Shown here one piece after another: positions 25,263 to 33,569 of a DNA stretch of 64,000 nucleotides. Source of the DNA: Actinomadura sp. K4S16 (GTDB lineage: Bacteria > Actinomycetota > Actinomycetes > Streptosporangiales > Streptosporangiaceae). Under the pieces are notes generated by a model. It did no database searches. It was not told where the DNA came from and worked only from the letters and a program-made list of their open reading frames with translations. Every line of letters begins with the position of its first letter. Within the stretch, counting starts at the first letter, position 1. Location of the stretch: assembly GCF_008327685.1 (NCBI RefSeq), contig NZ_BDDE01000011.1, positions 1 to 64,000 of the forward strand, given 5' to 3'. A program made the position numbers and the translations under genes.

Positions 25263-26653
25263 CCTCGGCGGGCACGCTCCCGGATCACCAGGGCGAGGAC
25301 GGCGTAGCCGAGGGCGGTGGCGGCCGAGACGACCATCGCGACGTTCGTGCCGTGCGCCAGCGAGGCCGGGTCGTGCCCCGAGCCGGTCGCGATGGCCCCG
25401 ACGATCGCCACGCCCAGCGACGCCCCGATGTAGCGGGCGGTGTTGTTGGCGCCGGCCCCCATGCTCGCGCGGTCGGCGGGGACGCTCTCCACGGCCAGCC
25501 GGGCGAGCATCGCGTTGGTCAGGCCGCTCGCGACGCCCGCGACGGCCAGGCCGGGGACGAGCCGCCACCAGTGCGCGCCCGGCGCCAGGTCGGCCATCGC
25601 GAACTCGCTGACGGCGGCGAGCGCGAACCCGGCGGCCAGCAGGCGCCGGACCGGGAGGTGCGCCGGCAGGCGGTGCGCCTGCAGGGCGACGAGGAACGAC
25701 AGCGCGGACCAGATCGCCAGCACCAGCGCCGCCGCGACGGGCGACAGGCCCATCACCAGGCTCATCATCGTCGCCAGGTAGGTCATGACGCCGATCACGG
25801 CGAGCCCGGTGACGAGCGCCCCGGTCACCGACAGCAGGAACGCCGGCCGCCGGAACAGCCCCAGATCGACCATCGGCTCCCGGCGCCGCGACTCGACGAG
25901 GACGAACGCGGCCAGCAGGACCGCCGCGGCTGCGAACAGCGCGAGGACGCCCGGGGCCGTCCAGCCGGCGCGGCCCCAGGTGATCGCGGCCACCAGCGCC
26001 GCGACGCCGAGGCTCATGGTGGAAAGGCCCGGCAGGTCCACGCCGCGCGGGCGGTCCGCCCGCGACTCGGTGAGCGCGCGGGACGCCGCAGCCGCGAGCA
26101 GCACGGACGCGGCGACCGTGGCCCAGTACCAGAGCCGCCAGCCCCCTGCCGAGGTCAGCACGGCCGCCGCGATGGGGCCGAGCGCGATGCCGAGGCCGAC
26201 CATCGCGCCCCACATGCCGGTGGCCCGCGCCCGCGACGGCCCCGCCGCGAACGATGCGCCGATGATGCCGAGCCCGGTCACCAGGAGGGCGGCGCTGGCC
26301 GCGCCCTGCGCGACGCGGCCCGCGATGAACACCGCGGCGTTGGGCGCGAGCGCGCACGCGACGCTGGAGACGGCGAGCGCCGCCGCGCCGGCCACGAACG
26401 TGCGCTTGCGGCCGTGGTCGTCGGCGAGGCTGCCGGCGGCGAGCAGCGCCGCCGCGAGCCCGAGGCTGATCGAGCTCATCAGCCAGATCTGCGCGGTCGC
26501 CCCGGCGCGCAGCCCGCGCGCGGTGTCGGCCAGCGTCGCTGCGGGGGCGCAGTAGTTCATCAAGGCGAGCAGGGTGGCGGCGGCGGGCAGCGCCAGCGCG
26601 GCGGCGGTGCCCGGCGCTCTGCGCGCGGCGAGGGGGGTCGCCAGAGTCGTCAT
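25259..26653 (-). CDS. MFS transporter, DHA type
   Basis: 464 residues from ATG 26653, with 12 to 14 membrane helices. The major-facilitator motif A region is GSLADDHGRKRTFVAG, and GMWGAMVGLGIALGPIAAAVL is motif-C-like, typical of proton-driven drug exporters of the DHA1/DHA2 type. The divergent HxlR regulator at 26747 and two palindromic operators between them point to inducible efflux of an unknown compound. Confidence 0.88.
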   Translation of the reverse strand: MTTLATPLAARRAPGTAAALALPAAATLLALMNYCAPAATLADTARGLRAGATAQIWLMSSISLGLAAALLAAGSLADDHGRKRTFVAGAAALAVSSVACALAPNAAVFIAGRVAQGAASAALLVTGLGIIGASFAAGPSRARATGMWGAMVGLGIALGPIAAAVLTSAGGWRLWYWATVAASVLLAAAASRALTESRADRPRGVDLPGLSTMSLGVAALVAAITWGRAGWTAPGVLALFAAAAVLLAAFVLVESRRREPMVDLGLFRRPAFLLSVTGALVTGLAVIGVMTYLATMMSLVMGLSPVAAALVLAIWSALSFLVALQAHRLPAHLPVRRLLAAGFALAAVSEFAMADLAPGAHWWRLVPGLAVAGVASGLTNAMLARLAVESVPADRASMGAGANNTARYIGASLGVAIVGAIATGSGHDPASLAHGTNVAMVVSAATALGYAVLALVIRERARRG

Positions 26654-26665
26654 GCGGTCTCCCGA

Positions 26666-26722
26666 GTTCATTGAACGAACCGAATGGGGTGACCGTAGCA
26701 CGAGTGAGTTCAATCAATGAAC
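26666..26722. promoter_or_regulatory. Candidate HxlR operators between MFS and regulator genes
   Basis: Two related palindromes lie in the 93-bp divergent interval: GTTCATTGAAC (26666-26676), 13 bp before the MFS start, and GTTCAATCAATGAAC (26708-26722), with the same GTTCA/TGAAC arms spaced by 5, just upstream of the regulator -10 (TACTGT, 26734-26739). The second covers the likely promoter of the regulator, the first that of the transporter. Binding by the adjacent HxlR protein is inference. Confidence 0.6.
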
Positions 26723-26746
26723 CCCCGGGCGGGTACTGTGGTGGGC

Positions 26747-27241
26747 ATGGCACTCGGCAAGGACTACGCGGCGCAGGACTGCTCGCTGGCCCGTGCGCTG
26801 GAGGTCGTGGGGGAGCGCTGGACGCTGCTCATCGTCCGGGACGCCTTCTACGGCGTCCGCCGCTTCAGCGACTTCCTCGTCCACCTGGACATCCCCCGTG
26901 CGGTGCTGTCAGCGCGGCTCCAATCGCTCGTCGACGCCGGCGTTCTGATCAAGGACGGCCACGACTACGTGCTGACGGAGATGGGCAAGGAGCTGTGGCC
27001 CGTGGTCCACACCCTCGCCCGCTGGGCCGAGGACCACCTGTCCGCCGAGCCGTGCCGCGTCTTCGTCCACCTCGCCTGCGGCACCCAGATCGGTCCGGAC
27101 GGGCAGTGCGCGGCGTGCGGGACGCACGTCGGGCCGGAGGAACTGGAGATCCACGCCGGGCCCGGCGTCCGCCGCCGCACCGACCCGGTCAGCATGCTCC
27201 TGCGCAACCCGCACCGGCTCCTGGAGCCGATCCGCACCTGA
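26747..27241 (+). CDS. HxlR-family transcriptional regulator
   Basis: 164 residues from ATG 26747. The winged-helix HxlR domain is clear: DCSLARALEVVGERWTLLIVRDAFYGVRRFSDFL, IPRAVLSARLQSLVDAGVL and YVLTEMGKELWPVVHTLARW. The Cys in CSLARAL is the redox-active residue in some family members. The C-terminal 40 residues have a zinc-ribbon-like CGTQIG...CAACG. A TACTGT -10 lies 8 nt before the ATG, so the message may be leaderless. It probably represses the divergent MFS gene. Confidence 0.88.
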   Translation: MALGKDYAAQDCSLARALEVVGERWTLLIVRDAFYGVRRFSDFLVHLDIPRAVLSARLQSLVDAGVLIKDGHDYVLTEMGKELWPVVHTLARWAEDHLSAEPCRVFVHLACGTQIGPDGQCAACGTHVGPEELEIHAGPGVRRRTDPVSMLLRNPHRLLEPIRT

Positions 27242-27301
27242 GTGAGCAATCCCTCGCCGAGGTCGCTCGCCGGCGGTGGAGTCCGTGGGGATCCGACCGG
27301 A

Positions 27302-27307
27302 TAACCT
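27302..27307 (+). promoter_or_regulatory. -10 element of the adenylate cyclase gene
   Basis: TAACCT fits TANNNT and ends 9 nt before the ATG at 27316, with no Shine-Dalgarno between, suggesting a nearly or fully leaderless message. No clear -35. Confidence 0.3.
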
Positions 27308-27315
27308 CCTCGCTC

Positions 27316-28917
27316 ATGAGGACCGAACGGGCGAGGCCCGCTCCGCGGACCAGGCGCCGCCCGGGGAGCCTGCTCGGTCCCCTGTGGCGGCTGATCGACG
27401 GCGCCCCGGACGACACCCGGGCGCAGATCGCCCACCGGGCCAGGGTGCTGGTGCGGATCTCCACCGGGCTGGCGAACCTCGGCGGGGCGCTGGTCGTGCT
27501 CGCGTTCGCCGTCGTCGTCCCCGACCCCGTCGGCGCGGTGTCCGAGCGGCTCCGGTTCGTCAACCTGGTCGTCTTCACCGTCTACGTCACCGCGGCGGTG
27601 CCGGTCGGCCTCCTGCTCGGCGAGCGGTTCTTCCGCCGCGTCCGGCGCCTGGTCGAGCGGCACGACGAGCCCGACAGGCACGAGCGCTCGCTGCTGCTGT
27701 ACGGGCCGCTGCGGCTGATGGCCCTGCACCTGACGCTCTGGGGGATCGGGACGGTCGGCTGGGTCGTCATCAACGCCCCCTTCTCCGGCCTGCTCGCCGT
27801 CAAGCTGGGCCTGACGAGCCTGCTCGGCGGCCTCACCACCTGCACGGTCGTCTACCTGCTGACCGAGCGGCTGCTGCGGCGCGCGGTGACCACGGCGCTG
27901 CGCAGCGAGATGCCGCGCCGGACCGGCCTGCCCGGCGTCGTCGCCCGCTCGGTGCTGGCCTGGGGCCTCGGGACCGCCGTCCCGATCCTCGGACTGATCA
28001 CCCTCGCGGTCGGCTCGTTCCTCATCGCGAGGATCACCGTGCGGGAGTTCGCCGTCGCGGTCCTCGCGCTCGGCGGCATCGCGCTGGTCGTCGGGTTCGG
28101 CATCACCTACGGCGCCGCCCGCGCCATCGCGGACCCGGTCGAGTCGGTGCGGCTCGGCCTCGCCCGGATCGAGCGCGGCGACCTGGACGTGGAGGTCCCC
28201 GTCTACGACGCCAGCGAGGTCGGGCTGCTCCAGGCCGGGTTCAACCACATGGCCGCCGGGCTGCGCGAGCACGAGCGGCTGCGCGACCTGTTCGGCCGCC
28301 AGGTCGGCGCGGACGTCGCGCGCGTCGCGGTGGAGCGCGGCATCGACCTCGGCGGCGAGCTGCGCGAGGTCGCGGTGATCTTCGTGGACATCATCGGCTC
28401 CACCCGGCTCGCGGCCGACCGGCCGCCCGCCGAGGTCGTCCGGCTGCTGAACGACTTCTTCGCCGTGGTCGTCGAGGTGGTCGGCCGCCACGGCGGCTGG
28501 ATCAACAAGTTCGAGGGCGACGCCGCGCTGGCGATCTTCGGGGCGCCGCTCCCGCTGGACGGCGCGCCCGCCCGCGCGCTTGCCGCGTCCCGCGAACTGG
28601 CCCGCCGGCTGGGCGCGGACGTCCCGGCGCTGCGCGCCGCCGTCGGCGTCTCGGCGGGGGAGGCCGTCGCCGGGCACATCGGCGCGGAGGAGCGGTTCGA
28701 GTACACCGTGATCGGCGACCCGGTGAACGAGGCGGCCCGCCTCACCGACCTGGCCAAGACGACCCCCGAGCGCGTGCTGGCGGCGGGCTCGCTCGTCGCC
28801 CGGGCGGGGCCGGACGAGGCGGCGCACTGGTCGCTCGGCGAGGAGGTCACCCTGCGGGGCCGGACGCAGGCGACCCGCCTGGCCTCGCCTCGCCCGGTCG
28901 AGCGCGTCCCGTCCTAG
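27316..28917 (+). CDS. Membrane-bound class III adenylate/guanylate cyclase with HAMP
   Basis: 533 residues. Six membrane helices (about residues 45-280), a HAMP linker (TYGAARAIADPVESVRLGLARIERGDLDVEVPVYDASEVGLLQAGFNHMAAGL), then a catalytic cyclase homology domain: VIFVDIIGSTRLAADRP (first metal Asp), INKFEGDAALAIFGAP (second Asp region) and YTVIGDPVNEAARLTDLAK. The layout is that of M. tuberculosis Rv1318c-Rv1320c and Rv3645. It would make cAMP from ATP in response to a membrane signal; the substrate was not tested residue by residue. Two CRP-type proteins are encoded 6-10 kb downstream. Confidence 0.9.
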   Translation: MRTERARPAPRTRRRPGSLLGPLWRLIDGAPDDTRAQIAHRARVLVRISTGLANLGGALVVLAFAVVVPDPVGAVSERLRFVNLVVFTVYVTAAVPVGLLLGERFFRRVRRLVERHDEPDRHERSLLLYGPLRLMALHLTLWGIGTVGWVVINAPFSGLLAVKLGLTSLLGGLTTCTVVYLLTERLLRRAVTTALRSEMPRRTGLPGVVARSVLAWGLGTAVPILGLITLAVGSFLIARITVREFAVAVLALGGIALVVGFGITYGAARAIADPVESVRLGLARIERGDLDVEVPVYDASEVGLLQAGFNHMAAGLREHERLRDLFGRQVGADVARVAVERGIDLGGELREVAVIFVDIIGSTRLAADRPPAEVVRLLNDFFAVVVEVVGRHGGWINKFEGDAALAIFGAPLPLDGAPARALAASRELARRLGADVPALRAAVGVSAGEAVAGHIGAEERFEYTVIGDPVNEAARLTDLAKTTPERVLAAGSLVARAGPDEAAHWSLGEEVTLRGRTQATRLASPRPVERVPS

Positions 28918-28939
28918 GCGCTTCCAGGGCGCGACCGGG

Positions 28940-29668
28940 CTAGGACGGCCCGAGGGTGGCGCCGCTCAGTGTCGTGTAGAACGGCGACTCGGCCAGCCGC
29001 GGGCCCTTCTCCTCGCCGATGTAGACGTCGGCGTGGTTCTCGCCGCCGTATCCGGGGCGGAACAGGTCGGTTACCGTCCAGTTCGCCTTCCGGAACGCCG
29101 CGCACACCTCGTCCTCGATCGGGTGGCCGTTGCCGTCCCTGCCGCAGTCGACGATCGCGAACCGCTGCCCCCGCGCCAGGACGGACTTGTCGGCCGCCGC
29201 CGACGCCCACGGCCGCAGCGGTCGCCCGCGCGAGTCGCGGGTGGTGTCGTCCAGCCAGAAGCCGACGCTGTGCGACCAGTTCAGGTACCGGCCCGCCTGC
29301 GGCCCCTCGGTGATGCGCCCGCTGCCCTCGGTCTGGACGACCTTGAGGAAGTCCTTCGGGTACGAGCCGAGCGGGGTCTTCCCGTGCGAGCAGTGGAAGC
29401 GGGCGCAGCCGCGCACCGGCTTGCGGGCGCCGTGGTAGAGGCTCTCCAGCGCCGTGTAATAGGTGGTGATGCGCCACCCCCGGACCCGTCCGAGCGGCAC
29501 GGCCCTGTCAGGCGCGGCCGCGGGGACCGGAGCGGCGGGAGGCGAGCTCGCGGTGGGAGCCGACGCGGGGGGCGCGACCGGCGGCGGCACGTCCGCGCCG
29601 CGCGCGCTCTGGCCGCACCCCGCGACGGCCCCGCAGAGCAGGAGCGCCAGCGGTGCCCTGCCCCGCAT
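28940..29668 (-). CDS. Secreted lipoprotein, 3D/RlpA-like beta-barrel
   Basis: 242 residues. Lipobox CGAVAGC (Cys near residue 18), then a 40-residue Ala/Pro linker, then a domain with WRITTYYTALESLY, GCARFHCSHGKTPLGSYPKDFLKVVQTEGSGRI, QRFAIVDCGRD and a final HADVYIGEEKG. The two-strand pattern and the Asp near the end resemble 3D-domain double-psi barrels of cell-wall enzymes, but I cannot see the complete catalytic set. Four Cys may form disulphides outside the membrane. Role in the envelope is inference. Confidence 0.72.
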   Translation of the reverse strand: MRGRAPLALLLCGAVAGCGQSARGADVPPPVAPPASAPTASSPPAAPVPAAAPDRAVPLGRVRGWRITTYYTALESLYHGARKPVRGCARFHCSHGKTPLGSYPKDFLKVVQTEGSGRITEGPQAGRYLNWSHSVGFWLDDTTRDSRGRPLRPWASAAADKSVLARGQRFAIVDCGRDGNGHPIEDEVCAAFRKANWTVTDLFRPGYGGENHADVYIGEEKGPRLAESPFYTTLSGATLGPS

Positions 29669-29719
29669 CGCACCCTCCCGGCTCTGGACGACCGCCCGCC
29701 ACCGGGGACACTATCCCGG

Positions 29720-30349
29720 TCAGTGGCCCCGGGCTATCCATTCCTCCAGATGCGGGGCCTCCGCCGCGATGGTGGTGGAGTCGCCGTGCCCGGTGCGCAC
29801 GGTCGTCTCCGGCGGGAGCGTCAGCAGCCGCTCCCGGATCGAGGCGATGATCGTCGGGAAGTCGGAGAAGGACCGGCCCGTGGCGCCCGGTCCGCCGCTG
29901 AACAGGGTGTCGCCGGAGAAGACGGTCGCGAGGCCGGGCGCGTGCAGGCACACCGCCCCGGGGCTGTGGCCGGGCGTGTGCAGGACGGTGAGGTCCGTGC
30001 CCGCGACCGTGATGACCTGCCCGTCGGAAAGGTCGCCGTCGGGCGAGGTGTCCGGATGCCTCTGCTTCCACAGCATCAGGTCGTCCGGGTGCAGCAGGAT
30101 CGGCGCGCCCGTGCGGGCCCGCAGGGCGGGCGCCGCGTCGATGTGGTCGTCGTGCCCGTGCGTGGACACGATCGCCACCAGCCGCCGGCCGCCGACCGCC
30201 GCGGCGATCGCCTCGGCGTCGTGCGCGGCGTCGATGACGACCGCCTCGCTGTCGTCCCCGACGATCCAGACGTTGTTGTCGACGTCCCAGGTGCCGCCGT
30301 CCAGCGAGAACGTCCCGGACGTGACGACGTGGTCGATGCGGGCCGCCAT
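29720..30349 (-). CDS. MBL-fold hydrolase paired with MscR
   Basis: 209 residues. Metal site HGHDDH (STHGHDDHIDAAP), then LHTPGHSPGAVCLH, VFSGDTLFSGGPG and a final TGHGDSTTI, a glyoxalase II-like enzyme. The start overlaps the mscR stop as ATGA. An MBL gene directly after mscR is conserved (Rv2260 after Rv2259), and the product is suspected to hydrolyse S-formylmycothiol made by MscR; this is inference from context. Confidence 0.87.
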   Translation of the reverse strand: MAARIDHVVTSGTFSLDGGTWDVDNNVWIVGDDSEAVVIDAAHDAEAIAAAVGGRRLVAIVSTHGHDDHIDAAPALRARTGAPILLHPDDLMLWKQRHPDTSPDGDLSDGQVITVAGTDLTVLHTPGHSPGAVCLHAPGLATVFSGDTLFSGGPGATGRSFSDFPTIIASIRERLLTLPPETTVRTGHGDSTTIAAEAPHLEEWIARGH

Positions 30350-31434
30350 CAGAGCACCACCACCGAGCGCAGCACGTCGCCGCGGTGCATCTTCTCGAAC
30401 GCGGCCTCGACGCCGTCCAGCTCGATCGTCTCGGAGACGAAGGCGTCCAGGTCGAGGCGGCCCTGCAGGTACAGGTCGATGAGCATGGGGAAGTCGCGGG
30501 ACGGCAGGCAGTCGCCGTACCAGGACGACTTGAGCGATCCGCCGCGCCCGAAGACGTCCAGCAGCGGCAGCTCCAGCCTCATCTCGGGGGTCGGCACCCC
30601 GACCAGGACCACCGTCCCGGCGAGGTCGCGGGCGTAGAAGGCCTGCTCGTAGGTCTCCGGGCGGCCGACCGCGTCGATGACGACGTCGGCGCCGAACCCG
30701 CCGGTCAGCTCCCGCACCGTCTCGACCACGTCCTGCTTCCCGCCGTCGACGGTGTGCGTGGCGCCGAGCGAGGAGGCGGTGGCGAGCTTGCGCTCGTCCA
30801 GGTCCACCGCGATGATCCGGGCGGCGCCGGCCAGCCGGGCGCCGAGCACGGCCGCCGCGCCGACGCCGCCGCAGCCGATGACCGCGACCGAGTCGCCGCG
30901 CCCGACCCCGCCGGTGTTGATCGCGGCGCCGAGCCCCGCCATCACGCCGCACCCGAGCAGCCCGGCGACCTCGGGCCGCGCCGCGGGGTCGACCCGCGTG
31001 CACTGCCCGGCCGCGACGAGGGTCTTGTCGGCGAACGCGCCGATGCCGAGCGCGGGCGACAGCTCGGTCCCGTCCTCGAGGGTCATCTTCTGCTTCGCGT
31101 TGTGCGTGTCGAAGCAGTACCAGGGGCGTCCGCGCGTGCAGGCGCGGCACTGCCCGCACACCGCGCGCCAGTTGAGGACCACGAAGTCGCCCGGCGCGAC
31201 CTCGGTCACCCCCTCGCCCACCGACTCGACGACCCCGGCGGCCTCGTGCCCGAGCAGGAACGGGAACTCGTCGTTGATGCCGCCCTCGCGGTAGTGGAGG
31301 TCGGTGTGGCAGACCCCGCACGCCTGGACCTGGACGACCGCCTCTCCGGGGCCCGGGTCCGGAACGACGATCGTCTCGATCCGCACCGGCTGTCCCTTGC
31401 CGGGTGCGACGACCCCGCGTACCTGCTGCGCCAT
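30349..31434 (-). CDS. mscR: S-(hydroxymethyl)mycothiol dehydrogenase / nitrosomycothiol reductase
   Basis: 361 residues from ATG 31434. A zinc-dependent class III alcohol dehydrogenase: catalytic zinc site CGVCHTD and GHEAAG, structural zinc [18 protein letters not shown] site [20 protein letters not shown] with Asp in AVDLDERKL. The mycothiol-dependent subfamily is recognised by [17 protein letters not shown] and [29 protein letters not shown]. It oxidises the formaldehyde-mycothiol adduct and reduces S-nitrosomycothiol, so the organism uses mycothiol. Operon with the MBL gene. Confidence 0.92.
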   Translation of the reverse strand: MAQQVRGVVAPGKGQPVRIETIVVPDPGPGEAVVQVQACGVCHTDLHYREGGINDEFPFLLGHEAAGVVESVGEGVTEVAPGDFVVLNWRAVCGQCRACTRGRPWYCFDTHNAKQKMTLEDGTELSPALGIGAFADKTLVAAGQCTRVDPAARPEVAGLLGCGVMAGLGAAINTGGVGRGDSVAVIGCGGVGAAAVLGARLAGAARIIAVDLDERKLATASSLGATHTVDGGKQDVVETVRELTGGFGADVVIDAVGRPETYEQAFYARDLAGTVVLVGVPTPEMRLELPLLDVFGRGGSLKSSWYGDCLPSRDFPMLIDLYLQGRLDLDAFVSETIELDGVEAAFEKMHRGDVLRSVVVL

Positions 31435-31466
31435 GCTGCCGCCTCTCGTCGTCTCGACTCCTCCCG

Positions 31467-31472
31467 ACCCTA
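31467..31472 (-). promoter_or_regulatory. -10 element of mscR
   Basis: TAGGGT on the minus strand, about 33 nt upstream of the ATG. A GAGGCGG just before the start codon serves as ribosome site. No strong -35. Confidence 0.3.
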
Positions 31473-31536
31473 CCCACACGCCCCCTCCGCCCCTTGGCCC
31501 ACGACCAGAGGGGGCCCGTCCGCCGGTTCGGGGGGT

Positions 31537-32142
31537 TCAGCTGAAGCGGATGGCCTGGAGCTTGTCGGCGGCGTCGCGGTCGAGGACGACGACCCCGGCG
31601 GCGGGCGGCAGCGGGCCGCCCTCGCGAGCGCGGGCGATCAGCGGGTTCCAGCGGCGGCAGTGGCGGGCGAACGTGGTGGAGGTGACGACCCGGCCGCGGG
31701 CGTACTGGCCGGCGCGGGCGGTCTCCGGCTCGACGTCGATGAGGATCAGGTGCAGCCGCCCGCCGCGGCGGCGGGCCAGCCACGCGAAGCAGTGCAGGAT
31801 GTGCGGCCAGGTGCCGCGGGTGTGGGCGACGACGCCGTGCCCGGCGCGGACCGCGCGGGCGATGCGCCAGACGTGGGTGGCGTGCACGATCGGGGTCCGC
31901 AGCCGGACGGGCAGCGGCCCGAGGAACCTGGCCCACCAGTTGCGGGACTGGCGGGAGTCGATGACCCGGACGTCCCCGGCGCGCACCGGGGCCGTCTCGT
32001 CGCCGCGCAGTCCGTACAGGCGGTTCAGCAGGGTGCTCTTGCCGGCGCCCGGCAGGCCGGCGACCAGCACGAGGGAGCCCGCGGGATAGCGCAGCGCGGG
32101 TCCCGGGTCGGCCTCGTCGGGTTGGGGGATGGTCGACTCCAT
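31537..32142 (-). CDS. P-loop ATPase/kinase-like protein
   Basis: 201 residues from ATG 32142. Walker A is GLPGAGKSTLLNRLYGL near residue 30; RVIDSRQSRNWWARFLG and GHGVVAHTRGTWPHILHCFAWLARRRGGRLHLILIDVEPETARAGQYARGR follow, with the Walker-B-like LHLILID. It resembles small AAA or polynucleotide-kinase-like proteins (zeta/Nudk type). Substrate unknown. It sits between mscR and another MBL gene on the same strand. Confidence 0.78.
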   Translation of the reverse strand: MESTIPQPDEADPGPALRYPAGSLVLVAGLPGAGKSTLLNRLYGLRGDETAPVRAGDVRVIDSRQSRNWWARFLGPLPVRLRTPIVHATHVWRIARAVRAGHGVVAHTRGTWPHILHCFAWLARRRGGRLHLILIDVEPETARAGQYARGRVVTSTTFARHCRRWNPLIARAREGGPLPPAAGVVVLDRDAADKLQAIRFS

Positions 32143-32213
32143 GGGCTCGGGCCGGAAGTGTGTTGGGGCAAACGAACACCCCGCACCGCTTGTTCCGGAC
32201 CGGGCCGGGAGCG

Positions 32214-32879
32214 TCACCAGCCGCGGGCGCGCCACTCCGGGAGCGAGGGCCGCTCCCGGCCGAGCGTGGAGTCCTTGCCGTGGCCCGGGTAGAACCAGGT
32301 GGCGTCGGGCAGGCGGTCGAAGACGCGCTCCTCCACGTCCGAGAGCAGCTGCTTGAAGCGCGTCGGGTCGCCCCAGGTGTTGCCGACCCCGCCGGGGAAC
32401 AGGCTGTCGCCGGTGAACAGGTGCGGGCGGTCGGCCAGTTCGCCGCCCGCGTCGTAGAGCAGCGCGATCGAGCCGGGCGTGTGGCCGCGCAGGTGGATGA
32501 CGTCGAGGGACGCCTGGCCCACCGTGACGGTGTCGCCGTGCTCGACGGGCTCGGCGACCGGCTCGGGGAGGGGGCCGGCGTCGCGCGGGTGGGCGACCAC
32601 CGGCGCGCCGGTGGCCCGCACGACCTCGCTCAGCGCCATCCAGTGGTCCTCGTGGCGGTGCGTGGTGACGATCCGCGCGAGGGGCCCGTCGCCGATGAGC
32701 TCCAGCAGCCGGGGCGCCTCGTTCGCCGCGTCGATGAGCAGCTGCTCGCCGGTGGCGGTGCAGCGCAGGAGGTAGGCGTTGTTGTCGTACGGGCCGACCG
32801 CCACCTTCGTCACCCGCAGCCCGGGCAGTTCGCGGACGTCGGGACGCCCGCCGGCCTCGACGTTCCCGGTGTAGGTCAT
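32214..32879 (-). CDS. MBL-fold hydrolase
   Basis: 221 residues from ATG 32879. Glyoxalase II-type metal site TTHRHEDHWMAL, then IHLRGHTPGSIALL, LFTGDSLFPGGVGNTW and YPGHGKDSTLGRERPSLPEW. Cytosolic. The His-Arg-His-Glu-Asp-His variant and the C-terminal GxERPSLPEWRARGW are typical of a large actinobacterial MBL group of unknown substrate. It is divergent from the membrane-protein/CRP-NB-ARC operon (198 bp between starts). Confidence 0.85.
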   Translation of the reverse strand: MTYTGNVEAGGRPDVRELPGLRVTKVAVGPYDNNAYLLRCTATGEQLLIDAANEAPRLLELIGDGPLARIVTTHRHEDHWMALSEVVRATGAPVVAHPRDAGPLPEPVAEPVEHGDTVTVGQASLDVIHLRGHTPGSIALLYDAGGELADRPHLFTGDSLFPGGVGNTWGDPTRFKQLLSDVEERVFDRLPDATWFYPGHGKDSTLGRERPSLPEWRARGW

Positions 32880-32961
32880 GCGTCCTCCCCGTCGGTCGTT
32901 CGAAGACCATCCTCCCTCATCGGGGCCCGCCCTCCGCCGCGACCCGGGGGCGTGCCGGAAA

Positions 32962-32977
32962 TGAGTCACCAGACTCA
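32962..32977. promoter_or_regulatory. CRP-geometry palindrome upstream of the CRP-NB-ARC operon
   Basis: TGAGTCACCAGACTCA is a perfect inverted repeat. Read as half-sites TGAGT-N6-ACTCA it has the same 5-6-5 layout as CRP sites (TGTGA-N6-TCACA). It lies 100 bp before the GTG at 33077, in the interval shared with the divergent MBL gene. Two CRP-family DNA-binding proteins are encoded just downstream, so it is a candidate autoregulatory site; this is inference. Confidence 0.5.
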
Positions 32978-33076
32978 GCCGAACCGTGCGCTGCCGGACG
33001 GACTTCTCCCCTTCCCGGCCGCACCATGGGAACTGGAAGATCAGGTTCGACCCCCCGAAAGGACGGTGAGGCGTTG

Positions 33077-33565
33077 GTGACCGCATTCCGTCCCGGACCG
33101 GACAAGGAGCGGCCGGAGGACCTCCTCGGGCAGGCCTGCACGCTGGTCCGGCTGTGCGGCAGGGACTCCGCCGTCGCGGCCGTGGTCCTCGCCCTCGTCC
33201 TGGTCGGGACCGTCTCCCGGCTGGCGGCGGGCCCGCCGGGACTCGCCGCGCTGGCGCTGCTGCCGGTGCTCGCCGGCGCGTTCGCCGTCTCCACCGGATA
33301 CGCGGTGCGGTCGCGGCGGACGCTGCTGGCCGTGCTCGGCGAGGTCCGCGGCCGCACCGGGTCGCCCGTCGACCCGGGTGTGCCGTGGACGCCGTTCGGT
33401 TCGGCGGTCGCGCTGGACGAGCGGGTCCGCGACGCGGAACTGCGCCGCCTGCTGTCGGCGGCGCACCGCTGCGGGGAGCTGTCCTGGCAGGCCGTCGCCT
33501 GGTCGGCGGCGACCGCGGTGCTGTTCCTGTTCTGGACGCTGGCGGCGGCGATGGCGGGAGGGTGA
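33077..33565 (+). CDS. Small three-helix membrane protein
   Basis: 162 residues from GTG 33077, which has a GTGAGG 6 nt upstream; ATG 33026 in frame is an alternative. Two close membrane helices (about residues 30-50 and 53-73), a cytosolic segment of about 60 residues ending in a helix (LDERVRDAELRRLLSAAHRCGELSWQ), and a C-terminal helix (AVAWSAATAVLFLFWTLAAAMAG). This topology, with a short linker and helix before the last membrane span, recalls cyclic-nucleotide-gated TM effectors of the Pycsar type, but I see no diagnostic motif. Its stop lies 4 bp before the next start, inside that gene's ribosome-site region. Confidence 0.7.
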   Translation: MTAFRPGPDKERPEDLLGQACTLVRLCGRDSAVAAVVLALVLVGTVSRLAAGPPGLAALALLPVLAGAFAVSTGYAVRSRRTLLAVLGEVRGRTGSPVDPGVPWTPFGSAVALDERVRDAELRRLLSAAHRCGELSWQAVAWSAATAVLFLFWTLAAAMAGG

Positions 33566-33569
33566 CCGC

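Noticed and set aside
29720..32179. A single 819-residue minus-strand protein containing the MBL domain
   Set aside because: The MBL domain starts at ATG 30349, which overlaps the mscR stop; the upstream part of the frame lies antisense to the zinc-ligand-bearing mscR frame and is low complexity.
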